From NCBI RefSeq assembly GCF_030272615.1, contig NC_081414.1, positions 46,742,501-46,800,500 of the forward strand: DNA of 58,000 nucleotides. Direction: 5' to 3'. The stretch comes from Cryptomeria japonica. Lineage: Eukaryota; Streptophyta; Pinopsida; Cupressales; Cupressaceae. The notes under the pieces were generated by a model, which saw only the letters and a program-made list of their open reading frames with translations, made no database searches and was not told the DNA's origin. Both the position numbers and the translations under genes were made by a program. Shown piece after piece: positions 11,457-24,178 of the stretch. Each line of letters starts with the position of its first letter. The first letter of the stretch is position 1.

Positions 11457-13337
11457 TAATAGACTATAATGTATAATATATGTTTCATTGGCCCTATGAC
11501 CTACAATCTAGATGTCTGAGGTTTGAATGCCCCCCTAAGTCCTAACTACTTAGCACTGATGGGTTGCCACTGAATAAAAATGAACTCAACAATGCAAACA
11601 AATATAGATAAATTTAGAATAATATTATAACACTTCAAAAATATGATTGCTCACCTTTAGGTTACTAACAGTCGCCAGTGCAGTCAACAACAATGATTTT
11701 CCTTGGTCTGAAACTTTGCTATTGATCAGAATTCAAAGCCTAGAACCCACCAGATTGTGTTGAGATAGATCTGATCTTTGAATGTATTTATACCAATCCT
11801 TATATGGTGAATTTCGTGGGAATTTTATATGGTATACAAATATTTGGTGAATCCCATGTAACTATAATACGACTTATGTAATTTTTGAGATGATTATAGG
11901 TCATCCAAATGTGACTTATGTCAAGGCAATTATAGGTCATCCAAAAAATTGGCAAATACAATATAGTTGGTGAAAGTTGGGGTGAATGGAGACATGCGTC
12001 AGCAAAATATTGGGCGAATTGGGTCCTCCTGGCTAACAAATCTTCACATGCCTATAGGCAAATTATGGTCATCTATTAAGGCAACCTCAGAGAGTGAAGG
12101 CAAAAAAATTAAATTTATTGTGTGTCCACCATATATTGTATTTGCAAAATCATCACATAGAAAAATTTAATTGCATAAAACATATGGCGATCGGGCCATG
12201 ACTTTGATGGAAATTGATAATGTTCTGGCGACATGGCCACCCCCAATTGGTACAAAATATTCGCCATTTCCGACATGGCCAATGTGAAAAATTTGTCATT
12301 GGCAAATATTCGCCACTAAAGTAATCTCTGAGATTCAACTTCTTTTCAATGAAAGGTGACACTTCGATAAAGGCTTTTTCTATTTGGTCGATGGGTCAGC
12401 TTGATCGATATACAAGACCTTGCTTATTTTTTGATGGAGGGTTGGGTTGGTTTCTTAGAAATTTGAAAGGCAAGGTGATTTGTTTTTTTAGAAAACTTCT
12501 ATAGCTCCATTCTTTGGAGAAAATACTAAAGTTTGGTGATGGAAATTCATAGGATTGGAATTTTTGGTTATAACAGAATCATTGAATTTATGACATACAT
12601 GATAGGTTACTCAATAGAGACATTCAAATTTCATGATTTATCAATAGCATTATGTTTTCTCATCACTATGCAGACATTTTTGTTGTCTTCTCCTTGAATT
12701 GACTAAGAATATCAATTGGTATTGTAACCAATAGTTAGGATTTTGTCTTAATCAATATTAGTAATGTTTCTTATCTTCACCCATCAATGCTTGATTATCA
12801 TCGGTCACTTATAAACATTTTTTACTTATCGATTGGAATGATGAATTGATTAGTTAATGGCTCTCACCATAAGTCTTGTCTTGTTGTTTAATTGGTACTT
12901 AAAACTCTTGATTAACCATCCGATCAGTGTCTTCTTCTGATCTTTATCTTTAATCTATGTATTCAAAGACTTAATCAATATTCTTAATTGATATATGTGT
13001 TAAAGTCAATTTTTTAATAGTTGCAATGGTTGTGTTTTACTTGGTAACTGTTGGGGTTATAGAATTCTCATAGTCAAGAAAATTTGTTTGATCTTATAAA
13101 TGCTTCATTGTCTATGGTCTTTGTATAAGCAATATATTGAATGAATAAAGAAATATTTGTTAGTAATTTGCAACTTTCTAGTACAATAAATTTTATTTAT
13201 CTTTGTTGATTCTTTTTACTTTGCAAAGATAGTTGTTGCCATCTGTATGTAAAGACTTGCCTCTTAATTGGTGCTCATGCCTTCAAAAAAATTGCATTAC
13301 ATTTAAACTTAAAGAATAAAAGAGAGTGATTGAGGTT
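11457..13337. other. Non-coding stretch between the hAT remnant and copy A
   Basis: No coding region is supported. ATTATAGGTCATCCAAA is repeated at 11893-11909 and 11929-11945. The interval 11960-12330 contains several TTGGCGAAT/ATTCGCC-like and GACATGGCC words, hinting at a small decayed inverted-repeat element whose ends cannot be placed. 12360-13337 shows nothing recognisable. Confidence 0.5.
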
Positions 13338-13342
13338 GGTTG
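13338..13342. repeat. Target site duplication of copy A, left
   Basis: GGTTG is found immediately outside the 3' LTR and again at 27567-27571 outside the 5' LTR. Confidence 0.9.
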
Positions 13343-14490
13343 TGATGAATACTAAGAGAGGGGGGTGAATTAGTATACCAAAAAATACCGAACTTAAACA
13401 CTTAAATAGTTTAGTAGTAAACCGATATAATAGTTTTACTAACAAACCGGTTAACACAAATGCAAGCCAAATAGAAAATAAGGCATTCACCCACAGAAGC
13501 ACAATCACCATAACACTATAGATTTTGACATGGAAACCCAAATGGGAAAAAACACGATGAGATGAAACTCACAAGTAACTATTTGGAGAATAGTAACCAG
13601 ACTGGTTAAGTTCATACAATGTTCTTTACCAGAAAAGATCTTGTTAGGAATCTCAATCTCTATTAGGAGATAAGTTTGATTAAAGACTACCTTGTGAGAG
13701 GATTTCAAATCCATAGTTATGAACCACCTAGTTAGAGGATTTACAAAGGCTTTTCTGGGCCTACCCGGTTAAGGGTTTCAGACTTGTCGAAGATGTGAGT
13801 AATCAACAAGTGAATGATCTAGCAAATAGCACAGTCTACTTGGTTAGATCCATGATAGCTCATTGCTAATGCATTTCAGCATTACTTTAGTCGTCAGTAA
13901 ATCCACACTCTGTTATAGCACACAGACTTGATCTTTTCTTCTAAGATCGCACATACAAAAACTCATCAACCACACAAAAACCTTAACATCTACCACACTT
14001 AAAACCCTAGACATGATGTCCTTATAAAGGAATCTGATTTCATGTCGGTCCAATAGGATTACATTGCAAGTTCCTAGGTTCATTGCATCTAGACACATTT
14101 GGTAACACGGCACAAAATCACCATCAAAGTGTCGGTGGATGGTAACTCATCACAGAGTATTACCAGTTCATACAACTTTACCGATTACCGGTTGGTAACT
14201 CATCATAGAGTAATACTAGTTCAAACATTAAACTAATTACCGGTTGTCAAAAATGAAGACTGGAAAAATGATAATTGTTGCTTCAGTTCCTTCGTACTGC
14301 TTGAGATCCTTGAACCGCTTGGGATCAATAAACACTTTCTGCAAAACACCGATAGTCTAAAAAATATAATACATAATACCAGTTTGGAACACATACTGGT
14401 TGGGCATAACTTATGCATACAAAAAGTGATCTCAAAGCAAGTATGTGTCCATCAATGACAATCACAACATCATTATCAAAAATACCAACA
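13343..14490 (-). repeat. 3' LTR of copy A
   Basis: The 1148-bp LTR, read minus, starts TGTTGGTATTTTTGATAATG and ends TTAGTATTCATCA. It matches 26372-27566 along its length. It includes the conserved block at 13530-13575 (GACATGGAAACCCAAATGGG on plus), also found in the copia LTR. Confidence 0.93.
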
Positions 14491-14502
14491 ATCTCCTCAT
14501 TT
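14491..14502 (-). other. Polypurine tract of copy A
   Basis: On the minus strand AAATGAGGAGAT directly precedes the 3' LTR start TGTTGG. Confidence 0.8.
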
Positions 14503-14749
14503 GGCATTGATGGCAATAGTTAGGAAAAATTTTGACATCTAAATGTTTTACAACAAAAATATGCCATAATCAAAATTACTCCCCCTATGAATATACACTA
14601 CCCCTTTTGTACAAAATACAATGTATGCTACTCCCTTATAGAGATAAACATGAAAGTATACATAACATGCATCAAAATTTTAATACAAAATACTACTCCC
14701 CCTTTGCCAACAATGACAAAGTATAGCTGAATAAACCCTGTTTCCATTA

Positions 14750-17700
14750 TCATTAAAATCATAAGAGTTTATGACAATAAAGAGTGAAACTTGTCAAAAA
14801 CTAATTTAAAGTCCTGCATAAATGTCTTCATGGATAAAGACCATGACTCAAGCAATAAGGTAGCAACCTTACTTTTTGTTTGCATCTAGAAAACTTGTTC
14901 CTCCATGGCATCCAAGGTACTCATCTCTTGAGTGACCGTTAAGGCATCCAGATTGAGATAGCATTTCTGAAGTATTTGCAGTCTAGGTAGTAGAACCAGT
15001 TGAAGTTCCTACAAATCTCATGTCCAATTTCTGATCTCTAACTCTATTCTTGAAGTCTAGAGTTGAAATCGGTGAACGGTTTGCCCAAATGTGGCGAAGG
15101 AATCATAGGGTGTCTTGAAGGTGCTTATGAATGTCTACAAATTAGTTTGTAGTTTGTCTTTCTGACCAAGCACATCATCACAGAATAGATGGGGTCGACT
15201 AATCTTACTGAGCAGTAGATTCCCCTCATCCATAGCATCTATTATGTCCTTTTGTGCCTTCTAAAGTTTGGACCAGAGCTCATTTAACTTCTTCACCAAG
15301 GCAGTGTTCAGAGCCTTTTGATGCTTCTTTTTAGCATTGGCTTCAACAACATCTTCCAGGCATTGCACCTGGTCTTCTACAACTGTGCATAGGAGTTTCA
15401 GTTTAGCTAGAGAGGAATCAGTACTTGGGAGATTGGTACTGAAAATCAAACTGGTGAGAGTTTCCACCGCAGTTTGAATCGCATCTTCCTCCTTTTTCCT
15501 CCTTAGTACTTCCAGTCGCTCTTGAGCAAGCTTAATGCTTTGCAGTAGCTTCATTTCATTTGCAGACTGGAGGTGAATGGGACTGGTGATGTCAGCCGGT
15601 TTGGCTTTACCACCGGTTGCCTTTGGGGTCTCTACATGTACACTCTTTGTCGCTTCCTCCTTTTCCTTGGCTTTTTTCTTATCTTCTTCTGCCTTCTTCT
15701 ACTCCTCAGCTTCTTTCTTTCTTTTCTCTTCTTCCTTCTTCCTTTCTTATTTTTTCTGCTTCTCTTCTTCTTTCCTCTCCTCTTCCTTCTTCTTCTTCTC
15801 CTCTTCCTATTTCTTCTCCTCTTCCTTCTTCTTCTTCTTCTTCTTCTTCTTCTTCTTCCCTCTTCTTATTTCTTGTCTTCTTCCTTCTTCTTCTTCTTCT
15901 CCTCTTCCTATTTCTTCTCTTCTTCCTTCTTCTTCTTCTCCTCTTCCTATTTTCTCTTCTCCTCTTCTTTTCTCTTCTCTTCCTCTTTTCTCTTCTCCTC
16001 TTCATTTCTCTTCTCCTCTTCCTTTTGCTTCTTCTCTTCTTCTTCCTATTTCCTCTTCTCTTCCTCCTTTCTCTTTTCCTCTTCCTATTTCTCTTGTCCT
16101 ATCATTTCTGTTGGTGTATCCGGAGTAACATCTTCACCATCCAAAGCATCAACATCAATAGGGTTCATTTGCTTATTGGCCTATTCTCCTTCACTGTTAT
16201 ACACCTCATCTGATTTTGCAATTTCTAGTTCTTGTTTAGCCTTCTTGTTGGCTTCAGACACTTGGTACAACTTCAGAGCTGCCTGGGCATGATAGTGGGT
16301 ATCTTTTACCACTTCAGGGACTTTCCCTTCTAGCAACAAGAGTCTCCTTCTTCTCATGAAGAAGAGGCCTTTATATTTTTCCATAACTTCATAAAGTTCT
16401 GAATTAGACACATCAAGAAAATATTGAGCAAATATTTCCTCTCTTATTTCATGTTCCTTTTCTATGGCAATGTGCCATTTTCTATCCAAAGAATTATATA
16501 AAGAATCTAGTGTCACAGGTTTAATTTCTGATGGCGACCGGTCATTAATACATAAATATTGAATAACTTCCCATTCTACTTCCTCTTTCTCATTGTTATT
16601 GAAATCATCAAAGTAATCTACTAAATCACTCAACACTTTTCTCTTAATATTCTTGATAGTTCTTTGATAATGTGTCAAAGGTTTGTAAGAGGAAATATCA
16701 ATATTTACCGGTACTGATGATGCCAGTTCTTTGCTGGTTGTCTTTGTCTTCTTCCTCATTTGCCTAGTCTTCTTAGGTTGTTCCTTAGATTTTGTATCCT
16801 CTGAGTCTGGTGTGTTGCCTTTTGTCTTCCGCTTCCTCTCTAATACCTTGGTGGGTACAACTTCCAATTTCTTCTTTGCCGGTGACTGCTTGGTCACTTT
16901 AGGACTTGCTGAAGTAATCGGTGCCAATACAGATGGCACTACCTTTCCTTTCTTCACAGAGGGCTCCTCAACTAGTGTAACCCTTTCCAAATAGGTGTTA
17001 GTTCTCTTCTTCTTAGGATCAAGCAGTGAGGCAAGTAGGGTAGAAGCATACGTGTCTAGCATGTTGTACATCACCTCATAACCCATAGGCTCCACTTCTT
17101 CCTTTCTGGGCTCAATAGCCTCCATTATGCACTCATCTACTTTGATGATAAAGCATATGTCCTCTTCATACTTCTTGACAGTATCACCAGATATTCTTAC
17201 CCTTTGGATCATCTTGCGTCTAAACTCATCAAAGTATTTGTTCAGGACATTAGGATAACCGGTTCCAACTGCTTGAAGACTTTCCCTGATTTTCTTTGTA
17301 ACCGGTTGGTCAGTAGACCACTGAATATCGCTGACTCTTGGAAAGTAGCCTTGGAAGTAGAAGAGCAATCTGGCCAATAGTTGTCCGAATTTAAATCTCA
17401 AGGCATTGTCCTATTTAATTGACTTCAGGTTCACCAGAAGTTGCCTTTGCATACAAGTACTTAAATAAAATGAGGCATCTTCCATGATTATCCTGTAGCC
17501 AGCATTTACTGCTACAGCAGAGACATAGTTGATCTTGCTAGCATAGAATGTCTGGTAACCTATCACCATGTAGGCATACTTGACTAGATCATCCTTGATG
17601 GTATTGATGGTGATTCCTTGTTGGTCACTCACAGAACTGGTGAGCTTGGTCATTTCGATCTTGTTGATCTTCCTTAGGGCTGGCACTTCTCCAACGTTAC

Positions 17701-18088
17701 AAAAACTGGTGACGACATGAATCGCTTCTGGTGTGATGTCATGTGTCTGCTCTAAATACATTTTTTCACCATGCACTCTACTTAGAATGATGCAGATGTG
17801 ATCATCTATAAATTCTTTAAGGAAATAGACCTCATTGTGAAGCTTCTTCTTTTCCAAGATGCTGAATTCTGGTTTAATCTTCTTGTCCTTCCTACAGAAC
17901 AAACTCAATTGAGAATGGATCACTAGAGATCCTAGGTCTTCAATTTTACAGTCAATATAATCTAAAATACCTTCCTCAACAATTATGCCAATAGGTATTT
18001 GATATGGGGCATTATATTTTGCCTTCTATTAGATGAAATCAATTGAATCAATGGGTGCACTAGAACTAGAGTGTGATGCAGAAGCCAT
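14750..18088 (-). pseudogene. ORF2 of copy A: long Lys/Glu-rich protein of unknown function
   Basis: ATG at 18088-18086 (MASASHSSSS). One frame runs to about 16080, interrupted by a TAA-TAG pair near 18030, TAG at 17408-17410 and TAG at 16181. The first ~520 residues are mixed alpha-helical with no motif I recognise. A basic Pro/Lys/Ser linker (about 17000-16700) follows, then a second folded-looking block (YFDDFNNNEKEEVEWEVIQY). 16100-15666 encodes a nearly uninterrupted Glu/Lys tract. 15554-15261 holds NLPSTDSSLAKLKLLC in another frame, and homology to copy B continues with stops to about 14750. It occupies the usual pol position but shows no pol motif. A structural or nucleic-acid-binding role is only a guess. 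Confidence 0.65.
15666..16110 (-). repeat. GAA/GAG-type purine microsatellite encoding the Glu/Lys tract of ORF2
   Basis: The plus strand is almost pure CTT/CTC/TTC repeat text. On the minus strand it reads as Lys/Glu/Arg codons in any frame, so slippage can change length and frame here. Long Ser/Phe/Leu frames on the plus strand (15573-16292) are shadows of it. Confidence 0.85.
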
Positions 18089-18530
18089 TGATAAATAGAT
18101 AAACTCAAGAAATACCTTCACACGTCAAGCTTTAGGGCTTGTAAATTCTACTTCGCCACACACTACTTCAGTTGTTGGATTACCACTTTGAGTTCTACAC
18201 TTGACTGATTGATATTATCTTCTGATTCTTCTTCAAAGTTTTAAAATCTCTCTGAATCGCAAGACAAATTGCCTTTTGTCGCTCTGCACTTGAAAACTTC
18301 TTTGCTCACAAATTGATAAGTAAAAATGACTTGAAAACCCCTTTTAAATGAACTCTTCACCTACCATAATAAATGATCCACCATTAGGGTGTAAACCCTA
18401 ATTTGCCTTTTACCATTTCTGGTCTTCTGCCAATTAACAGGTATCACATACCGGTTAAGGTCTTTTACCGGTGTTAATCGGGGGTTCAAAATATTTCACT
18501 GATTTGTTTCCCCCTAAGCTTTTTTGTAGC

Positions 18531-19649
18531 TTAGTTTGCTAGTTCAGTGACTTCCACACTAAGTGCAGAAACTGGTTCTTCTTGTGACACTTCTTCAAGT
18601 TTCTTCTTCCATGTTGTCTGCATATCTATTTTAACCATTTCTATATCAATCTTTCCTTCTGGAGTGACTGGTATATCATCTGATATGTTCTTTCTCATTC
18701 TGCAGAATCTTGTTGTATGACCCATTTTGTTGCAATGATAGAAAACCATTCCAAGTGCTCTCCAAGGTCCATTATTCATGTTTCCATTCTTCCTTCTGCA
18801 TGTTGCAACAATGTGACCATTTCCATGATAGATCAAATAGGTTTCTCTCCGTCTGGTTGCCGCTTGATAGCCACCACTACCTGACTGATGATTATAGGTA
18901 TTAAACCAGTTTGGATTCCAGTTCCTAGAGGGTTCAGGAAAGACTCTTTGACTCCTTTGAGGATACCTTCCGGTGTTGTTCATGACAGACCTGCATTCAA
19001 ATGCTCTATGCCCAAAATTTTTGCATGCATAACAATTTCCATTGAATCTATTGGATCTAGGCTTATTGTTTAGAAAGTAAGGAAAGTTATTGTAAGCCTT
19101 GTTTCTACATACATTAGTAGTATGTCCTTCCTTGAGACAATTAAAGCAAATAGGTTTGAACTTTTTCTTACCTTTATCCTTTGGTGTTGGTTGCTTCTTT
19201 GATGCTCCATATTTTGTTCCAGAGGTCTCACCTTTCTCATAACTAGAAAAACCAAGTCCAGTGGTATTCTTCACCAGTTTTGTTGATTCAAGCTTTTGTT
19301 CTAGCTTAACAGTGCTCTTATTGAATTTGGCAAGTATTTCCTTTGACTCAGTGAGTTCTTTGGAAATAGCAGCATTGGACTCCTTCAAGGTTGCATTCTC
19401 AGAAATAGCCAAGTTTAGTTCACCTTGCATTTCTTCCTTTTCCACTTTACTCTCTTGGAGATGAGCGGTAAGTGCACTGATTTCTTGCTTTATCTTGGAG
19501 ATCTCATGATCTTTGTCTTTTACCAGATCTTCATCATTTCTCTGGTTCTCAAACTCTTGACACATCCTAATAGTCAGTCCTTCAAGTTCCCTTCTTAGGT
19601 TGGCATTAGACTCATTCAGTTTTTCAACTTCTTTAACTAGGGCTTCCAT
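18531..19649 (-). CDS. Gag-like protein with coiled coil and zinc knuckles
   Basis: An uninterrupted 372-residue frame; ATG at 19649-19647, with an in-frame stop 33 bases upstream. Residues 1-125 form a coiled coil rich in Glu, Lys and Leu. Residues about 110-135 (KLEQKLESTK then GLGF) resemble the segment preceding the knuckles in plant copia Gag. Two CCHC knuckles are intact: C168-C171-H176-C181 and C206-C209-H214-C219. A third near 271-284 has lost both leading Cys, and a fourth (303-316) has Phe for the first Cys. CCHC knuckles bind RNA in nucleocapsids, so packaging of the element RNA is the likely role. It is the only long ORF of copy A without a stop. It could still be inactive, since two knuckles are degenerate. 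Confidence 0.75.
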   Translation of the reverse strand: MEALVKEVEKLNESNANLRRELEGLTIRMCQEFENQRNDEDLVKDKDHEISKIKQEISALTAHLQESKVEKEEMQGELNLAISENATLKESNAAISKELTESKEILAKFNKSTVKLEQKLESTKLVKNTTGLGFSSYEKGETSGTKYGASKKQPTPKDKGKKKFKPICFNCLKEGHTTNVCRNKAYNNFPYFLNNKPRSNRFNGNCYACKNFGHRAFECRSVMNNTGRYPQRSQRVFPEPSRNWNPNWFNTYNHQSGSGGYQAATRRRETYLIYHGNGHIVATCRRKNGNMNNGPWRALGMVFYHCNKMGHTTRFCRMRKNISDDIPVTPEGKIDIEMVKIDMQTTWKKKLEEVSQEEPVSALSVEVTELAN

Positions 19650-20479
19650 GTCCGTGTTGTTCTCAAAATCTAATTCCCCTTAAAAACCCTTATAATAAAA
19701 TGATACTCTGTCTGCAAAAGAGAGATCAAAGAGAAGGAAACTTTAGAGCAACATATGACAAGGTTTTACAGCCTTCTACACTTCGAACTTATCCAAAGTT
19801 GAGGTGGGTATACCTTATGTGAATTGACTTCACACTTTCAAAAGATAGATCCACAGTAAACCAGTCCGAAAACCAATGAATCCTATCGCCTCAAAACTAA
19901 CAGAAACAAAAAAAGAAAGCTTATAATCATGTTCAGTATTGACCTACAAGATATGTAAAAGATAACCACAATTGATACTAGTGCCTTATCCAGGCCATAG
20001 AGTCATCTAAAGTTTAAACAATACTCCCACAATCAAATATCTCCACACATCCCATCACCTCACATATGCCTGACATACACAAGAGTTTATCCTTATGAAA
20101 CTAGACTACATTCATCAAATTCAAAATCTCCCATAAAGAATTCACTGATAGAAATGCTTCATGCATATTTAATTTCCCTTTTGGAGAGAAAAGCTAAGAA
20201 ATGCCTCTATTAAGATTGCCTTACAATCCAATCCTCAAATGAATAACCCTAGATTACTCATATTTGAAAATAGTAAATATTTGTAAGTAGACTAGAAGAC
20301 AACACAAAATTTAGGCTCGAAAGTTGATAGTCTGTATATTTGATATTAATTTTGAGAAAATATTACAAAACTTAAAGTATTCTCCATAAGTCTAGAAAAT
20401 CCCAAATATATTTCTGTAGAGTTTTCTTACAAATTCTTGTGATCATTTTTTAGAAGGTCCTGGTATCCATTTATAATAA
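19650..20479. other. Spacer between ORF1 and the gag-like ORF of copy A
   Basis: AT-rich, with stops in all frames. No repeat or domain seen. Confidence 0.5.
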
Positions 20480-23400
20480 TCATGGATGCACACAAGCTTC
20501 ACACCTTTCAAAAGAAAGTTTGTTACAAACAACAACCTTTTCCAATAAGCAGTTATAGGTCCTTTTCAACATTTGCGGCTTCTTTTGCTTGTTGTTTTGT
20601 TGCACCCTCTTGTAACTGCTCCTGAGCATCTTCTTTCTATCCCATATACTTATCTTTCCACTCCTGATACACATCATCACTAGGCCAAGTAAAACTAGCA
20701 ACCTTCTGTTTCATATCTTCGAGCCACTTCCAAGTGACTTGTACATGCCCAATCTCTATTTCTATGAAACCATAATGAGATTTCAGTTTTTCAATTTCCT
20801 CAATTGTTTGGACAAATAAGGATGTGTCATCAGTACTAATAATCTGATTAATCCTCAGGGACAAATTGTGGTCCACCTCCTTTAACCAAGTCTTCTCTTC
20901 CTTTAGTTGAACAGTACCAATGAAACCTCCTAGAAATATTTCAAATTTATGATTTGAATATTCTTTTCTATAAAGTTGGGCTTTTCTTTTTATACTTGTT
21001 CCTTCCACTAAAAGAATATTTATATCTTTTATAAACTCACATGTGGACCTAAGATTATCATTCTCTTCTACATCTGCATGGGAGGAACACATGAGCTCTA
21101 ACTCTTTACCTCTAGGTACCCACTTATTCAGGATTGGTTCCAAAGTGGCTTCTTCTTCTTTGAATTTAATCAAAATCTCAATAATCCTCTTCATATTTGT
21201 GTATACATTGGAGGTTTTGATTGAGTCAGCAAACTTCAAAATGGTGGCTTTCACCTTCTCCTCATATTTGTTTGCATACAAGGTCTGAGTTTGTTTCAAC
21301 TTTTCCAACTCATGTTGGACATTTTCAGGTAATTGGGAACTGGAAGGCATGGGAGAAGGGAGGTATTCAATGATGGGACTAGTAGGAGGGGGCCTTGCTG
21401 GAGAGGAGGCTATCATGAGTGTAGAAGACTCACTTGGATGATGTTGACCTGCCAATTGACTCTGGAGTCTAGCAATTATGTTGTCTCTATTGGCTATTCC
21501 TTCTTTAGCATCATTGTAAGCTTTTAAAACAGTCTCCAACTTCAATTGGAGATTAGCCTTTTCTTGTGCCTCTCTCTCTGCTACTACCACATTAAAATTT
21601 GTTGTTTCTAGTACTGTGCTAGTAGCTTCCACTACCCCTATGTCTTGGACTCTTTTGACTATCATGCCTCCTAAGAGGCTAGAATCTGAGGTATCCCTTT
21701 TCTTTCTATTTTCATCCTTCTTCAATGACCACATGACAAGAGAAACATTATCCTTGCTGAATGTCACTCCTTCCATAGGCTTTGTTTCTTTCCTCACTGC
21801 ATCAAGCACTAAGGCATCAACTATATCCCATTCAGGGAGAATCAACACACCAACCTTTGTTACCATCTCTCTTCCTTTCTCAAGGGTGATTGTTTTGAAT
21901 TCCTCCATCATTTATTGCTTTATTTCTTCTTCTACCTGAGTTTTATTTTTGAGAGGTTGTTTTCTTTTCCTCTATTCACATCTGACTCTAAATTGCTCCA
22001 TGTTTTGCTTCAATACAAACTGCATAAAGGCTTCTGATGTGACAAAATTGCTATCAGTGAGGAATTCTTCACTAGCTTGATAGTAAGGTCCATTTATTGG
22101 CCCTTTTACTCACCATCAGTCAAATCCATTTCAGCAGTAGGTGGCTCTTTGGGCATCCCCTCTTGGGTCTCCTCGTAGGTATAAGCAATCTCACCAAGAC
22201 TCCCTAGCTGCAATAATTGTTCAACCACAACTTGTTCATCTGGAATGTGGATAGGACACTGAGATGGAGAATATTGAGGCTCGTCAGTTTCAATTTCCTT
22301 CCCCACTTTTTGCCTCTTAGGGGAATCCTGAATGTTAATGACATCTTCAATTTTCCTCTTCCCTTTTGAGGTGGAAGGCTCACCTGTCACTGGCATCATC
22401 ACAATGTAATTTGACCTTTTGTGCATTACATAGTCACCAGGTGGGATATTTCTAGCAAAGGCAGGCTTAGCCAATACCATCTTAGCCTTATCAGGATCAT
22501 TTTGCATTATGGCCTCCCTCTTTTCTTTTAAAGTCTACATGAGGTCTTCAAAATAAAGAATTAGGAACTTTATTTTCTCCTCAAATGGGTTGAAGCTAGA
22601 TAGAGTATCATAGCTAGTGTCAAATTGATGTATAAAATCAAGGGCTTTCTTATATGCAACCCACTTCTCCTTCCTCAATTCCTGCTCATCTAGGCTAAAC
22701 CCATTTCTAATCAAATCTTCTGGGAACTAAAATTGATGTGGCCTACCTCTGCACACTGCTCTTTTTCTAAACATGCCATTGAAAAAATCCTTGGGATCTG
22801 CACATCTTGACACTACAGTAGACAACCTATATGGCTTGAAGAATTCTTCAAAAAATTTCCATCCACCCTTAGTGATCACAAAATGGTGAGCCATGGTAAT
22901 AGTTGGGAAAATAGTCCCTTTACCTCTATTGGTTAGCTCTGCTTCTTGTACTCCCCCAATTTGTCTCAAGACTTCTGCAATCCCTATCTTCAATGGGACC
23001 TAATAGGATAGTAAATAGGGGGTGCCTCTAAATCCAAACACTCTAAAAATAGTAGACACTAGGTACAAATATATGTCTCCCCAATTGTGAACAATCTTGA
23101 TATCCTCTGCAAACTCCTTTTGTCTAATAAACTCCAAAAGAGCCTTAGGAATTCTAGGGTTTTCTCTGCATAGAAGAATCCTAATTTTAGATGCAAAGAA
23201 TCTATCAAATTTTAGATAACTTGCATCCTCTCTATCCCAAGATAGAATAGTACTCCACAATTGCACTGGCATCTCCTCTTTATCCTTTTTCTTAATCAAG
23301 TCCATTTCCTTTGCAAAGTAATCTACACCTTTGACCAAGAACGTGTGCATTAACATGGAATACCATCCAAATGGCCTATCTACCTTACCATTCTTGATTC

Positions 23401-24178
23401 CCACTAGCCCTTTATGAATTGTATCAGCAAGGTATGAGGCATAATCAAATGTTACAACTAGGGAGGGGTTTAGAATTTATGCAATCATTAACATATAATG
23501 GGTTGGCATATTATTTTCAGCATCCTCACCAAAGATCTGGCATAACATCCAATACATGCCCTTAGCTCTTAGAGTAAATAAGTTGAGAGAGAATGGTTCC
23601 ATTGTGCTGGGGCCTACAACTGTTAACCCCCCTATCTTTACAAAGAATTCTTTCAATGGGCCACTTCTAAGATGATCCCTTTGAGCGTTGTACACCTAGG
23701 CTAGTGACTCAAAGTCAATAGGCTGTAACAAATTGGAGGACTCACTAAGTTTAAACACCCTCCTGAATTCATCTTCATTTATATCAATTAAAACTAATCC
23801 CTTTATGTTCCTAATGCATCTTGCCACAGGGTCATAATTCTGTGCAATCAGGGCTAATAGATCGACATCCATAAAAACACCTGGGACAACAAGATTTCCT
23901 ACATCTTGTTCCCATATGCCATTCAAAGGAGCTGGGGAATTCCTCTGCCCAAAACCAACTTTGAATAGTCCTAAGCCTGACAATCCTATTTCAGGGTCCC
24001 TTAACCAATTACCCTTATCATAGAGGCCATCTCCAATTTTTAGATGAGGGTTCTTGGGTACTAGCTCTTTGGCCTTAGCCCCAACGTTGGTGGACATGAT
24101 TAATTGTTCTAAAAAATCATCAGAGATATTTCGGTCCTGGTAATTCACCTTCCCTGTTAACTCTCTTCTGGGTGCCAT
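20480..24178 (-). pseudogene. ORF1 of copy A: ~1,200-codon protein of unknown function
   Basis: ATG at 24178-24176 (MAPRRELTGK). One frame runs to 22106 with five internal stops (TAG 23696, TAA 23477, TAG 23000, TAG 22727, TAG 22535). It then shifts frame near 22100 and continues to TAG at 20637, with a short tail to about 20550. The N-terminal block WEQDVGNLVVPGVF, AQNYD, INEDEFRRVFKL matches the free-standing ORF at 4128. The middle is rich in aromatic residues (GWYSMLMHTFLVKGVDYF, GGWKFFEEFFKPYRL). A charged linker with a KGKRKIEDV patch follows. The last third is a coiled coil (21650-21450), a Pro/Ser linker and a helical C-terminus ending in WKDKYMG. No catalytic motif is recognised. TAG dominates the stops, as expected if CAG or TGG codons decayed. 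Confidence 0.65.

Noticed and set aside
11800-12330. A possible miniature inverted-repeat element with TTGGCGAAT/ATTCGCC words
   Set aside because: No pair of terminal repeats or target duplication could be matched by eye.
15573-16292. Three overlapping plus-strand frames rich in Ser, Leu and Phe (up to 239 codons)
   Set aside because: They are the complement of the GAA/GAG microsatellite that encodes the Glu/Lys tract of ORF2 on the minus strand; any frame stays open in such sequence.
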